Shown one piece after another: positions 26,732-34,623 of a stretch of DNA of 64,000 bases. The first letter of the stretch is position 1; every line of letters starts with the position of its first letter. The stretch is from Nonomuraea roseoviolacea subsp. carminata (lineage in GTDB: Bacteria > Actinomycetota > Actinomycetes > Streptosporangiales > Streptosporangiaceae), in assembly GCF_024172185.1 (NCBI RefSeq), contig NZ_JAMZEC010000001.1, forward strand, positions 6,293,001 through 6,357,000, in the 5' to 3' direction. The translations under genes and the position numbers were made by a program. A model generated the notes under the pieces. The model was not told the DNA's origin and did not search any database. It worked only from the letters and a program-made list of their open reading frames with translations.

Positions 26732-28015
26732 CTACGCCAACTCTTCATCTGCGAACAAGGACACGTAGCCGAGTTCCTTTGCTTCCTCTTCGGTCAGGCC
26801 GCGTGCAAGCTTCTTGGCAACAAGTCGCGAGTGCTTCCTTCTGGCCTCGACTGCTTTCGGCGACCGCGTGTCTTTCAGGCCAAAGGCAGGCGTAAGAAGA
26901 ATCTGATCCGGTTTCCCTGTGATGACCCTAACGTAATCCTTCTCCGAAAGCATGAACGGCTCTCCGGTGCTGGATGCTGGGAGATGGTAGATTCTTCCTC
27001 CATCGGCAGCTTGGCACACCAGTGGGCTGTGCGTCGTGACGATAAACTGAACGAAGGGGAAATGTCTACGCAACCAAAAGCCGATCTCGCGCTGCCATTC
27101 TGGATGCAGGTGCGCATCGATTTCATCGATGAGGACAACGCCTGGGCGGTTGACATACGAAGATCCGTCTGGATGCTTCTGCACAAGTCCATCGATGCCG
27201 TAGCTCTCCACCATGTGGCGGAATATATCTATAAGCATCGCCAGCGCTGCTCTATACCCCTCACTCATGTCTGAGAGGGGCATTCGTCTCCCGGTGGCAT
27301 CGTGCAACCACATGCCCTCGGAGTTGACTTCCTCTATTGTTATCCCTTGTCTGAGAAAGTCATCGCCAAGGAGCGAGAGCAGGCTGTCAAGGATGGTTCC
27401 CTCTTCCTGCCTGGCCTCTAGCTTGCGGTACTTGAGCTGCTTCACCCATTGCTCGCACTCACCGAGGGTGGCATCTTCCTTAAAGAGAGTGGCGAATCTA
27501 GGAATTCTTCCAGGTATAACCATCAAGCGCTGGGCGTCAGGAGAGCTGCCATACAATCGCCTGAAAGGTCCGTAGCCAAGCGCGAACCAGCCCGGCGTTG
27601 ACTGTGCCCAAGGCCCATTTAGGGCGCCACGCTTCTTTTTCTTGAATACATCCGTAGGATTGATTTCCCAAGTAGGCCCTTCGGGGACTATCGCGATTTC
27701 AGCCCAAAAAGTGGACTGAACTGGGGCGCCACCTTTAGCTGTTCGATCAATTTCTTGATCCGGCTTCACCTCGACCGATATTGTACCTTTCGGGGCCCCT
27801 TCGGTAACCCATCCCCTCAGGTCCTGAATAAGGCCTCTGGCTTGGTCGGGCCCAAGCAGGGCGAGGCATACCGCCTTTAGGAGTGCTGTTTTTCCGGATC
27901 CATTGTCGCCGGTAACGACTGCCCAACCTGGGTATTGGTCTGCCGTTGGGCAAAAATCAAGGTCTGCTTGCTCGAAGCCTTTTATGTTGTTCAAGACAAC
28001 TCGGCTAATATACAT
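26732..28015 (-). CDS. AAA/ABC-type ATPase, PtuA-like (Septu-type defence)
   Basis: A 427-residue SMC/OLD-like ATPase. Walker A G36DNGSGKT43, ABC-signature-like LSDMSEGYRAALAML, Walker B VVLIDEIDAHLHPEW and the H-loop VTTHSPLV are all present. The protein starts MYISRVVLNNIKGF, typical of this class. It lies directly upstream of the HNH nuclease gene and should gate its activity through ATP binding. No TOPRIM domain is visible, which argues against an OLD nuclease. Lower G+C and looser codon use than its neighbours. Confidence 0.82.
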   Translation of the reverse strand: MYISRVVLNNIKGFEQADLDFCPTADQYPGWAVVTGDNGSGKTALLKAVCLALLGPDQARGLIQDLRGWVTEGAPKGTISVEVKPDQEIDRTAKGGAPVQSTFWAEIAIVPEGPTWEINPTDVFKKKKRGALNGPWAQSTPGWFALGYGPFRRLYGSSPDAQRLMVIPGRIPRFATLFKEDATLGECEQWVKQLKYRKLEARQEEGTILDSLLSLLGDDFLRQGITIEEVNSEGMWLHDATGRRMPLSDMSEGYRAALAMLIDIFRHMVESYGIDGLVQKHPDGSSYVNRPGVVLIDEIDAHLHPEWQREIGFWLRRHFPFVQFIVTTHSPLVCQAADGGRIYHLPASSTGEPFMLSEKDYVRVITGKPDQILLTPAFGLKDTRSPKAVEARRKHSRLVAKKLARGLTEEEAKELGYVSLFADEELA

Positions 28016-28273
28016 CGCATTCCCATCTGGTCCGCTCAGGCCCCGGAACTATCAAAGTCTAGCCAATTTCATGCCCCCGTCGGTCTAAGGAGCGGGGTGT
28101 GTTGCAGAATTGTGCTTATAGGGATCAAGGGCGGCGCTCCGCGCCGCCGGCGCGGCCTGCGCTCGGCCGCACGCTGCGCGTGCGGCCTGGGGGCCGTTCT
28201 CGCGCGCGGCCGTGCTCAGGCCGCGCTGGGCACGAGGTATACCGCCGACCCTCGCAGCGGATACCTTCACTAG
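28016..28273. other. Intergenic GC-rich hairpin cluster
   Basis: Between the ATPase gene and the small ORF. It contains several short hairpins, the clearest being GGCCGCACG-N5-CGTGCGGCC at 28165-28187. The ATPase promoter must lie in or near here; I cannot assign its elements. Confidence 0.45.
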
Positions 28274-28405
28274 GTGGACGATGATCTCTCAGGTAGTCCA
28301 GTGACCGACGCCGAGATCGCTCTCGGGGTCGGTCTCATGGTCTTGATCCTTCTGCTGCCCACCCTCATTTGGCTTGCCACGGTGTTGCTGCGCCGCCGTA
28401 GATAG
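28274..28405 (+). CDS. Small single-span membrane protein
   Basis: A 43-residue frame (GTG 28274; internal GTG at 28301) ending in a hydrophobic helix, ALGVGLMVLILLLPTLIWLA, followed by LLRRRR. The architecture of a small membrane peptide, N-out with a positive cytoplasmic tail. No clear ribosome-binding site. It might be a small accessory or toxin-like peptide; function unknown. Confidence 0.4.
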   Translation: MDDDLSGSPVTDAEIALGVGLMVLILLLPTLIWLATVLLRRRR

Positions 28406-28475
28406 AGCCTCCGGCGGGGGCCTCGGCTCCGGGATGATCGCGACGGGCGTCCAGGTGGTCAGTGGCTGACGTGAG

Positions 28476-28625
28476 CCGATCTTCCCGTCTACCTCGTCCC
28501 AGGCGGAGCCCAGCAGACCAAGGGCCACGGGTCAAGGGTCGTTCTTCCAGTGGGGAGCTCCACCCTTGACCCGTGGCCCTTGGCCCGCTGCCTTCCAGGT
28601 GGGACGAGGCAGACGGGAAGATCGG
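28476..28625. repeat. 150-bp near-perfect palindrome
   Basis: Outer arms 28476-28501 and 28600-28625 are complementary over 26 positions with one mismatch. Inner arms 28518-28539 and 28562-28583 are a perfect 22-bp match around a 22-base loop. It would fold into one long hairpin. A degenerate relative lies at 34252-34390. Possible origins: a MITE-like mobile remnant, a terminator, or structured RNA. Confidence 0.8.
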
Positions 28626-28652
28626 GTGTGGAGGCGTGTACGTCCGTACGGG

Positions 28653-28761
28653 CGTGCCATTCGCGTGCCATTCGCCGGCCCCGGCACGATGAGGAAGCCC
28701 TGATCAGATGGCATGGTGACGTGGGGGAGGAGCATGATCGTCGTGCCATTAGCGTGCCATT
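28653..28761 (+). repeat. Two pairs of CGTGCCATT repeats (candidate integrase arm sites)
   Basis: CGTGCCATT occurs at 28653 and 28664 (11 bp apart) and again at 28742 and 28753 (11 bp apart). The pairs lie about 90-190 bp before the duplicated tRNA-Val 3' end. Direct repeats with helical spacing next to an att core are typical of tyrosine-integrase arm-binding sites. The function is inferred. Confidence 0.5.
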
Positions 28762-28843
28762 AGGTCCGGCGGGAGCCTGGCGGGTGGGCTGTGATCGCGT
28801 TGCGTCGGCCGAGGTCGGGCGGCGTGTACGGCCGATCTTGGCT

Positions 28844-29232
28844 CCTTACAAGCGAGGGGTCACTGGTTCGAACCCAGTACCGCCCACCCTGCACACCCAC
28901 CCGTTGCCCACCTCCCGGGTGGGCCGTCTGACGCCCGCCCGCACGCCATGGCCCTCGCTGCGCTCGGACGCCTTTCCTGAGGGCCGGGCTTCGCCCGGCG
29001 GCTGCCGCCCCATGATGACCATCCGATCAGTGGACTCGATGCTGCGCCCGAGGCTCCAACAGCTGTTCCCTGCCCATGGAGGGAGGCATCACGGTGCCTG
29101 GAGCGATCATCGCGATTCGCATGGCCGCTTCGGGGATTTCACAGTTGCCAAGTACGACTGTGACCTATGGTCACGATCATGACGCGGTGGACGCGGGGAT
29201 GCTTGACCGCTGTTGTCCTACCCGTCAGCGGC
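28844..29232 (+). repeat. Direct repeat copy 2 (attR-like): tRNA-Val 3' half plus flank
   Basis: Starts at CCTTACAAGCG like copy 1 and stays closely similar to the first codons of the copy-1 membrane-protein gene (ATGACGCGGTGGACG), after which the frame is lost. There is no tRNA 5' half here, so it is not a functional tRNA. Confidence 0.88.
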
Positions 29233-29235
29233 GCC

Positions 29236-29341
29236 CGGTGAACCTATCCTGGCGCCAGGCGCGCGCAGTAACGGCTCGATCCGCGCCCACAGCTCATCGG
29301 ACACGATCCACGGCTGTTGACCCTTCCTCACGCTGCGAGCA
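29236..29341 (-). pseudogene. IS5-type transposase N-terminal remnant
   Basis: On the minus strand a GTG opens MRKGQQPWIVSDELWARIEP and continues LLRAPGAR before the similarity ends at the edge of repeat copy 2. This is the usual start of an IS5-group DDE transposase; the catalytic part is absent. It suggests an insertion sequence once landed at the end of the att repeat. Confidence 0.6.
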
Positions 29342-29520
29342 ACAGCGGAGACGACCAGCTGATTCCAAGATCCTTTTTGTTAGGATTTCTTGGGCATGTC
29401 GGTCACGTCAGGGGCGCTTGATCGGTGGTACCGAGCTGAGCGGGCAGTGGCCGCCACAGACGGGAGAGGAAAATCGCACTTTTAGCCTTTATCATCAAGA
29501 CCGCCGAAACCGAGGAGACC

Positions 29521-29703
29521 GTGACCTACGAGTACGGCGAAGGCCCCGACGACCTCGTGGGCGTGGTGAGCATTCATAAGGCGACTGGCGCCCCAGTGGA
29601 TAAAGATGCCCTGCCGAGGCAGGCCCAGCTTGCTCTACGTGCCATCTTCAAGGGAAAGTCAAAGACCGGTGATTGGCCACACCACTACACCTATGCGGCC
29701 TGA
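29521..29703 (+). CDS. Small hypothetical protein
   Basis: Sixty residues beginning MTYEYGEGPDDLVGVVS. GTG start with GAGGAG just upstream. No membrane segment or domain recognised. Sits between repeat copies 2 and 3. Confidence 0.45.
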   Translation: MTYEYGEGPDDLVGVVSIHKATGAPVDKDALPRQAQLALRAIFKGKSKTGDWPHHYTYAA

Positions 29704-29757
29704 CCACCGCGAGTGACAAACTGAGTGACATCATGGTGCCTACCGCAGCACGACTAA

Positions 29758-30000
29758 CTGGTTCGAACCCGGTACCGCCCACCCTGCACACCCACCCGTT
29801 GCCCACCTCCCGGGTGGGCCGTCTGACGCCCGCCCACACACCATGGCCCTCGCTCCGCTCGGACGCCCTTCCTGAGGGCCGGGCTTCGCCCGGCGGGCTG
29901 CCGCCCCATGATGACCATCTGATCAATGGGCTCGATGCTGCGCCCGAGGCTCCACAAGCTGCTCCCTACCCGTGTCGGGAGGCATGACGGTGCCTGGAGC
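29758..30000 (+). repeat. Direct repeat copy 3 (partial)
   Basis: Begins in the T-arm (CTGGTTCGAACCC) and continues through the same flank as copies 1 and 2 as far as GGTGCCTGGAGC. The anticodon arm is missing, so this is an older or truncated att remnant. Confidence 0.8.
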
Positions 30001-30039
30001 ACCCCCATGAGGTGATCTTCCAGAGAACGGCGCTCAAGC

Positions 30040-30444
30040 TTGCCAGGTCGAGCGTGGACCGTCTTGGCGGTCCATCCTGACACGCTGCTCGCCCTCGTTC
30101 CGGAGCCGATGATCCGCGATGGCGAACTCGTCGAACTGTCCGGCGCCGACGCCGGCCGCGACCTGCTCTGCCTGGCCCACAGGTGCCGGCGCCTGCTGAC
30201 CGACAACCGGCAGCCTCCACGCCACATGGCCGGCGTCCACCGCGACTGCGGGTTCGCCGAGCTGTACGAGCGCCTCGACGAGGACGGGCAGCCCGCCGGG
30301 TCGGAATGCCACGCCTGCCGAACTTCGTACGGGGCTCAGGGGTACGCGGACCTGACCAGCGCCCGGAAGGAGCCGGTGAAGACGTACAGGCGGGCACTGG
30401 TGGCCGCGCGAGCAGGAGACGACATCACCTCGCGGCGAGTCTGA
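30040..30444 (+). CDS. Hypothetical protein, possibly 5'-truncated
   Basis: A frame of about 134 residues from a TTG. Middle and C-terminal parts look protein-like, with Cys/His residues (LLCLAHRC, HRDCGF and ECHACRTSYG) that could bind zinc. No convincing start or ribosome-binding site, and it begins just past repeat copy 3, so the 5' end may have been lost. Function unknown. Confidence 0.45.
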   Translation: MPGRAWTVLAVHPDTLLALVPEPMIRDGELVELSGADAGRDLLCLAHRCRRLLTDNRQPPRHMAGVHRDCGFAELYERLDEDGQPAGSECHACRTSYGAQGYADLTSARKEPVKTYRRALVAARAGDDITSRRV

Positions 30445-30474
30445 ACGAGTCTGAAAACGAGAGGAAAACTGTCG

Positions 30475-30699
30475 GTGCGGCGCGGGATGATGATCCCCAT
30501 CATGGTCATCTCCCCGCCTTCACCGTTCGCTGCCGTGCGCTCGCCGCTCGGCGACATCGTCGTCTTCTACCTCGGCACCGAGCCGCGGCTCACGCCCGAG
30601 CAGGCTCTCGCGTTCGCCGATCAGCTTCGTGATCTGGCAGCCGAATCCCTGCGCGTCGATTCGACCGAATCGCTGACCAGCATGTTCCAAATGGATTGA
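30475..30699 (+). CDS. Small hypothetical protein
   Basis: About 74 residues from a GTG at 30475, or 70 from the ATG at 30487. The C-terminal half (PRLTPEQALAFADQLRDLAA) is helical. GAGAGGA lies upstream of the GTG. Followed by a hairpin terminator. No domain recognised. Confidence 0.5.
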   Translation: MRRGMMIPIMVISPPSPFAAVRSPLGDIVVFYLGTEPRLTPEQALAFADQLRDLAAESLRVDSTESLTSMFQMD

Positions 30700-30713
30700 T
30701 CGTGGAATTACCG

Positions 30714-30744
30714 GCCCTCGAAACGCCTCGCGCGCGTCGAGGGC
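30714..30744 (+). terminator. Hairpin terminator
   Basis: GCCCTCGA and TCGAGGGC, perfect 8-bp arms with a 15-base loop, 14 bases after the stop at 30699. Confidence 0.6.
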
Positions 30745-30857
30745 TCTCGCATGTACGCAGGTGTCCTCGTGCAGCGTGAACCCGTCACGAGCCCGGCGAG
30801 CGCGGGGTGATCGCGTCGTGTTGATCCAGGTCAGACCGGGCGAAGGGTGGATCGGGG

Positions 30858-30956
30858 CTCCTTGCAAGCGAGGGGGCACCGGTTCGAACCCGGTCCCGCC
30901 CATCCTGGACGCTCACCCATCACCCACCTCCCAGGTGGGTCGTCTGGCGCCCGCCC
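30858..30956 (+). repeat. Direct repeat copy 4 (divergent tRNA 3' half)
   Basis: CTCCTTGCAAGCGAGG, then a T-arm with CCGG/CCGG stem and CCCGCCCA, followed by a CACCTCCCAGGTGG flank. It resembles copies 1-3, but the anticodon loop reads CTTGCAA and the acceptor is CCCGCCC, so it is either a diverged tRNA-Val copy or an att from a related tRNA. No 5' half is present. Confidence 0.65.
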
Positions 30957-31015
30957 CCACCCCTGCCCCTCCCTGACCCGGCGGGCCACCGCGTACGGCT
31001 CCTCGCTGTGGGAGC

Positions 31016-32077
31016 TCAGCGTGCAAGCTTGACTATCTTGCTCGAGTACACCCCCACCGACCAGCCGACCTGGCGGTTGGAATGTCCCCCATGCATCCGC
31101 ACCTTGCCCGAGACGATGATTTTCGTCCCCTTGGGGACCTTCTGGCTCCACAGCAGCGCGTTCGTCTCGTCCAGGGTCCGGTGACCACAGGCCCATTCCC
31201 CCTCGGAGGCTTCGTCGCCGATCTGGTACGAGACGAAGAGCCGATCCGCCAGATCACCCGTACACAGGTGCTCGATGCGGAAGTAGCCGCCCGGGCTCGT
31301 GACCGTCAGCGCGAAGGACGACTTCCGCGGCCACACCCCCGAGGCCTGTCCGGCCAGCTTCTGGGTCCCCAGTCTGACGGGGAAGGGCCCGACCGGATCC
31401 GGCTCGACCGGCTGGGCCGGCGGCGTGTACTCGTAGACCGCCAACGGCCAGTCGGCGGGCTGCAAGAACGTGCGGGTCGGGCACGGCTCGCCCTTCTTCC
31501 CGACGCAGCCCCCATCCGTGATGTCGAAGGTGATGGTCACCTGCTCGACGCCCTTCGGCACGCTCACCGAGCCCATGACCATTCCCCTCCCCTCCCTGGT
31601 CAGGCACTGCTGGAACCAGTTGCTGGAGGGCTTGCCGTCCACGATGACCCTCGGTCTCGCCACCTCGGCGGGGTTGCCCTCCGGGCACAGCGCGGCCACC
31701 TCCAGCGGCTTGCCCGAGACCGGGACCGTGACCGACGCCTTCTTCTCCCCCTTGGACTCCGCCTTGAGCGTGGCCGAGGCCAGACGGCGGTAGGCGGAGC
31801 CATCGCCCGAGGTGAACCGCGGCGGCAGCTCGGCCGCCGGCCGGACGGCCGTCGTTGTCTCGCGCGGCGACACGGCCGGGCCGGGAAGGAGGAACGCGGG
31901 GATGAAGAGGCCGGCGGCTGTCAGTACGGTCACCCCCGCCATGGCGGCGCCGGCGGCCCGGCGGCGGGTGTCGCTGCGGATGCGCCGCTCGAGCTGGGCG
32001 AGGCGCCGGTGGTTGTCCGGCGCGTCGGCGCTCATGTCGTCGAACAGATCACGCAGCTTACGCGGGGCAGGCGTCAT
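31016..32077 (-). CDS. Membrane-anchored partner protein of a SigE-family sigma factor
   Basis: A 353-residue protein. A short cytoplasmic N-terminus (MTPAPRKLRDLFDDMSADAP) is followed by one membrane segment (AGAAMAGVTVLTAAGLFIPA) near residue 45, then a large extracytoplasmic region with several Cys that may form disulphides. It overlaps the sigma-factor stop by ATGA and has AAGGAGAG upstream. The arrangement fits an anti-sigma-like membrane regulator, although the zinc motif HxxxCxxC is absent. Paralogous in layout to the gene at 45276. Confidence 0.72.
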   Translation of the reverse strand: MTPAPRKLRDLFDDMSADAPDNHRRLAQLERRIRSDTRRRAAGAAMAGVTVLTAAGLFIPAFLLPGPAVSPRETTTAVRPAAELPPRFTSGDGSAYRRLASATLKAESKGEKKASVTVPVSGKPLEVAALCPEGNPAEVARPRVIVDGKPSSNWFQQCLTREGRGMVMGSVSVPKGVEQVTITFDITDGGCVGKKGEPCPTRTFLQPADWPLAVYEYTPPAQPVEPDPVGPFPVRLGTQKLAGQASGVWPRKSSFALTVTSPGGYFRIEHLCTGDLADRLFVSYQIGDEASEGEWACGHRTLDETNALLWSQKVPKGTKIIVSGKVRMHGGHSNRQVGWSVGVYSSKIVKLAR

Positions 32078-32592
32078 CCCAGCTCTCCTTCCATACGGGA
32101 CGCCACCGCCGGCGGCGCGATCTCGGGGTCGATGCGCAGCTTGGCCAGCGCCTTGCTGCTCTGACTCTTGACGGTGCCGATGGAGCAGTTCAGAATCTCG
32201 GCCACGGCGGATTCGGGCAGGTCCTCGAAGAAGCGCAGCACCAGCACCGCCCGCTGGCGTGGCGGCAGGCGTCCCAGCGCCGCCCAGAGCACCGCCCGCT
32301 CGTCGATCATGCCGATCCTGTCGTCCGGTACGACCGTCTCGGGTGGTGCGTCCGTGGGCAGCTCGCGCCGCCAGAACCGGCGCCGCCAGGACAGGTACGT
32401 GTTGACCAGGACCCGGGACACGTAGGCGTCCTGGTACTCGCCCACCCTGCCCCAGGCCCGCCACACGCGTACCAGCGTGGTCTGGAGCAGGTCCTCCGCC
32501 TGCGCCCAATCACGGCAGAGCAGGTACGCGGTTCGTAACAGTCGTGGCGATCGCGCCTCGACATATGCCACGAAATCCGACTTGTCTCGCAT
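32074..32592 (-). CDS. SigE-family (ECF) RNA polymerase sigma factor
   Basis: A 172-residue sigma factor with region 2 (FVAYVEARSPRLLRTAYLLC through VLVNTYLSWRRRFW) and region 4 (RLPPRQRAVLVLRFFEDLPE with HTH AEILNCSIGTVKSQ). The ATG at 32592 fits the family start (MRDKSDF). Coupled by ATGA to the membrane partner gene. Similar to the sigma factor at 44779 in length and layout. Confidence 0.9.
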   Translation of the reverse strand: MRDKSDFVAYVEARSPRLLRTAYLLCRDWAQAEDLLQTTLVRVWRAWGRVGEYQDAYVSRVLVNTYLSWRRRFWRRELPTDAPPETVVPDDRIGMIDERAVLWAALGRLPPRQRAVLVLRFFEDLPESAVAEILNCSIGTVKSQSSKALAKLRIDPEIAPPAVASRMEGELG

Positions 32593-33069
32593 CAGCCGTG
32601 CCCTTCCCGTCGTACCGGCTCCCGTTATGACCCACTGGAGCCCGCCAACGGTTGCCCGCCTCCCCAGGCCCTTGACCGGCGTCGTCCTGCAAGCCAAGCC
32701 GGGCGTCAAGTGGGCTGCGGCTCCCTTCTCTCCGACCAGACCTCATCACGCCGGGCGCCGATCACCCGCTCGTCCCACTCGGCCGCTCGCCGGGCCGGCA
32801 CCCGCCGGATCCGGCCCACCCTGCGCACCCACCTCCCGGGTGGGCCGTCCGACGCCCTTCCTGAGAGCCAGGCTTCGCCCGGCCGCTGTCGCCCCACGAT
32901 GACCATCCGATCAGTGGGCTCGATGCTGCGCTCAGCGGCGATCAAAGCTTGACCACCAACGAGATTTGGCCCCGCGCCCCAAGGGCCGTCGCCCCGAAGG
33001 CCGGTGAGGTGGGGGCGGCCCTCCGGAGTGGCCGGGCTGTGCCGCTGGTGGCCCAGGGGCGAAGGCAAC
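32593..33069. other. Intergenic region with a degenerate att copy and no gene
   Basis: Holds the promoter side of the sigma-factor gene and repeat copy 5. No open frame here has a ribosome-binding site or plausible protein character. Confidence 0.55.
32813..32937 (+). repeat. Direct repeat copy 5 (flank only, degenerate)
   Basis: CCACCTCCCGGGTGGGCCGT, then the GGCTTCGCCCGGC and CCATCCGATCAGTGG blocks, shared with copies 1-3 but with internal deletions and no tRNA sequence. Confidence 0.7.
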
Positions 33070-33225
33070 ATGCAACGGGTGAGCGAGCGCCACGCACTGC
33101 TGATGCGCGCCGATCTCCAGACCATTTCTCAGGAGATGCGAAGTGTGAAGGCTGATCATGCATACCGAAGGTTTCTGACCGGCTTTGACGTTTTCGAAAA
33201 GGCAGTGCTCTACTCCCTGCCATGA
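33070..33225 (+). CDS. Small hypothetical protein coupled to the S41 peptidase
   Basis: A 51-residue frame starting MQRVSERHALLMRADLQT, with GAAGG five bases upstream of the ATG. Its stop overlaps the ATG of the S41 peptidase as ATGA. Highly charged and helical; no domain recognised. Confidence 0.5.
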   Translation: MQRVSERHALLMRADLQTISQEMRSVKADHAYRRFLTGFDVFEKAVLYSLP

Positions 33226-34126
33226 CGACTCTGACGAACCTTCAGCCCGCCCCTGTCATCGATGAGACAGCCCGACTGCTGACCGAGCACTACGTCTTCC
33301 CTGAGATAGCCGAACAGGTCGCCGACCTGCTACAACGACGCCTCGCCGAGGGCGCCTACGATGTCGACGGTGCCGAGGAACTCGCCCGTGTGGTCACCGA
33401 GGACCTGCAGTCCGTCAACGACGACAAACACCTGCGACTGAAGTACCACGCCGACCCGGTGTCCCCCGAGCAGGGCGCGGCGACCCTGGACTCCATCCGC
33501 CGCGACTTCGACACCTCGCTGGGCGGTGCGCCCCGGGTGGAGTTGCTCGACGGAGGGGTAGCCGTGGTGGAGCTGGCGCCGATGCTGTTTCCGCTGGAGT
33601 GGGCCGCCGAACCGCTGAGCGCCGCGCTCGCCTGGCCTCCCGCGCCCAGGCGCTGATCGTGGACCTTCGCAACAACCGGGGCGGCGACCCGGACACCGTC
33701 GCCTTCGTCTGCAGTTACCTCCTGGACGAGCGCACCCACCTCAACACCATGTACTGGCGCAGGGGCGAGCGCAGCGAGCAGTCCTGGAGCCTGCCGCACG
33801 TTCCCGGCGCGCGTTTCGGCGGCAGCAAACCGTTGTACGTGTTGTCCAGTGACGGCACCTTCTCCGCCGCCGAGGAACTGGCCTACGACCTGCAGCAGCT
33901 CGGCCGTGCCGTTGTCGTGGGCGAGCCCACCCGCGGTGGCGCACATCCGTGCAAGGGCTGGACCGTCCACCCCCACCTGGAGACCACCATCCCCACCGGC
34001 CGCGCCATCAACCCCATCTCCGGCGCGAACTGGGAGGGCACCGGTGTTCGGCCGGACGTCCCTTGCGCTGCCGTGGAATCCCTCGGCCAGGCACACACAC
34101 TGGCCCTCGCCCGACTGGCAGGCTGA
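33222..34126 (+). pseudogene. S41-family peptidase, frameshifted
   Basis: The first 140 or so residues (MTTLTNLQPAPVIDETARLL through VELAPMLFPLEW) run in one frame. The catalytic part (QALIVDLRNNRGGDPDTVAF, the Ser in SSDGTFSAAEELAYDL, then VVVGEPTRGGAH) runs in another, switching near 33630. Joined, they give a complete S41 (IRBP/tail-specific protease-like) peptidase without signal peptide. A single indel explains it. Confidence 0.8.
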
Positions 34127-34251
34127 AGTAGTTCAGCTCATCGACAGTGAGGCACCGAACGTCGTTCGTGATCAAGGCGGCTGGAGCTCAGGGCCTGGTA
34201 CAGAGCGCCGCTCCTTGGATGATCTCGACAGGCGCTCAGGCGCTCAGGCGC

Positions 34252-34390
34252 TCAGGTGGTCGGTGGCCGGCGTGGGGCCGGCCTTCCCGTCTGCCCCTCC
34301 CAGGCGGAGCCCAGCAGACCAAGGACCACGGGCCAAGAGCCGTTCTTCCCATGGGGAGTGCCGCCCTTGACCCGTGGCGCTGCCCTTCTG
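34252..34390. repeat. Degenerate copy of the 150-bp palindromic element
   Basis: Shares CTTCCCGTCTGCC, CCCAGGCGGAGCCCAGCAGA and CCCTTGACCCGTGG with 28455-28585, but the arms carry many mismatches. Preceded by three tandem GCGCTCAGG-like units (34228-34254). Confidence 0.65.
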
Positions 34391-34623
34391 TCGCGGCTTT
34401 CGTCCCCTCCGGAGGCGGACCGTCATGGCAGGTGCTGGTGTTCTTCTGTTCTTCGTGATGGTGGCGCTGATCGGCCTCGGCCTCCGCTCGGAGGCGGTGA
34501 TTCGCGAATGCAGCGGATCATGAAGGGCCGTTGTGTCGTTCGCCGGCGCCGGCGCTATGGCTCACACGCTTCCTCAGTGAGTGGGATGACGGCGACAGGG
34601 TGATCAGACAGGAGGCTGGGCCT
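34391..34623. other. Gap before the DUF7660-like gene with no supported gene
   Basis: Together with the palindrome copy and the stretch after the S41 stop, this makes about 500 bp without a supported gene. Short frames such as VMAGAGVLLFFVMVALIGLG are hydrophobic but lack a start context. Confidence 0.4.

Noticed and set aside
26732..28015. OLD-family nuclease
   Set aside because: No TOPRIM domain follows the ATPase; the separate HNH partner fits Septu better.
28830..28890. Possible second tRNA-Val
   Set aside because: Only the anticodon arm onward is present; acceptor 5' strand and D-arm are missing, so it is an att copy.
29342..29520. Remnant gene between the transposase stub and the 60-aa ORF
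   Set aside because: Short frames in this stretch lack starts and do not resemble any family I can name.
30858..30905. Possible tRNA-Ala(TGC)
   Set aside because: The 3' half folds, but there is no matching 5' half upstream.
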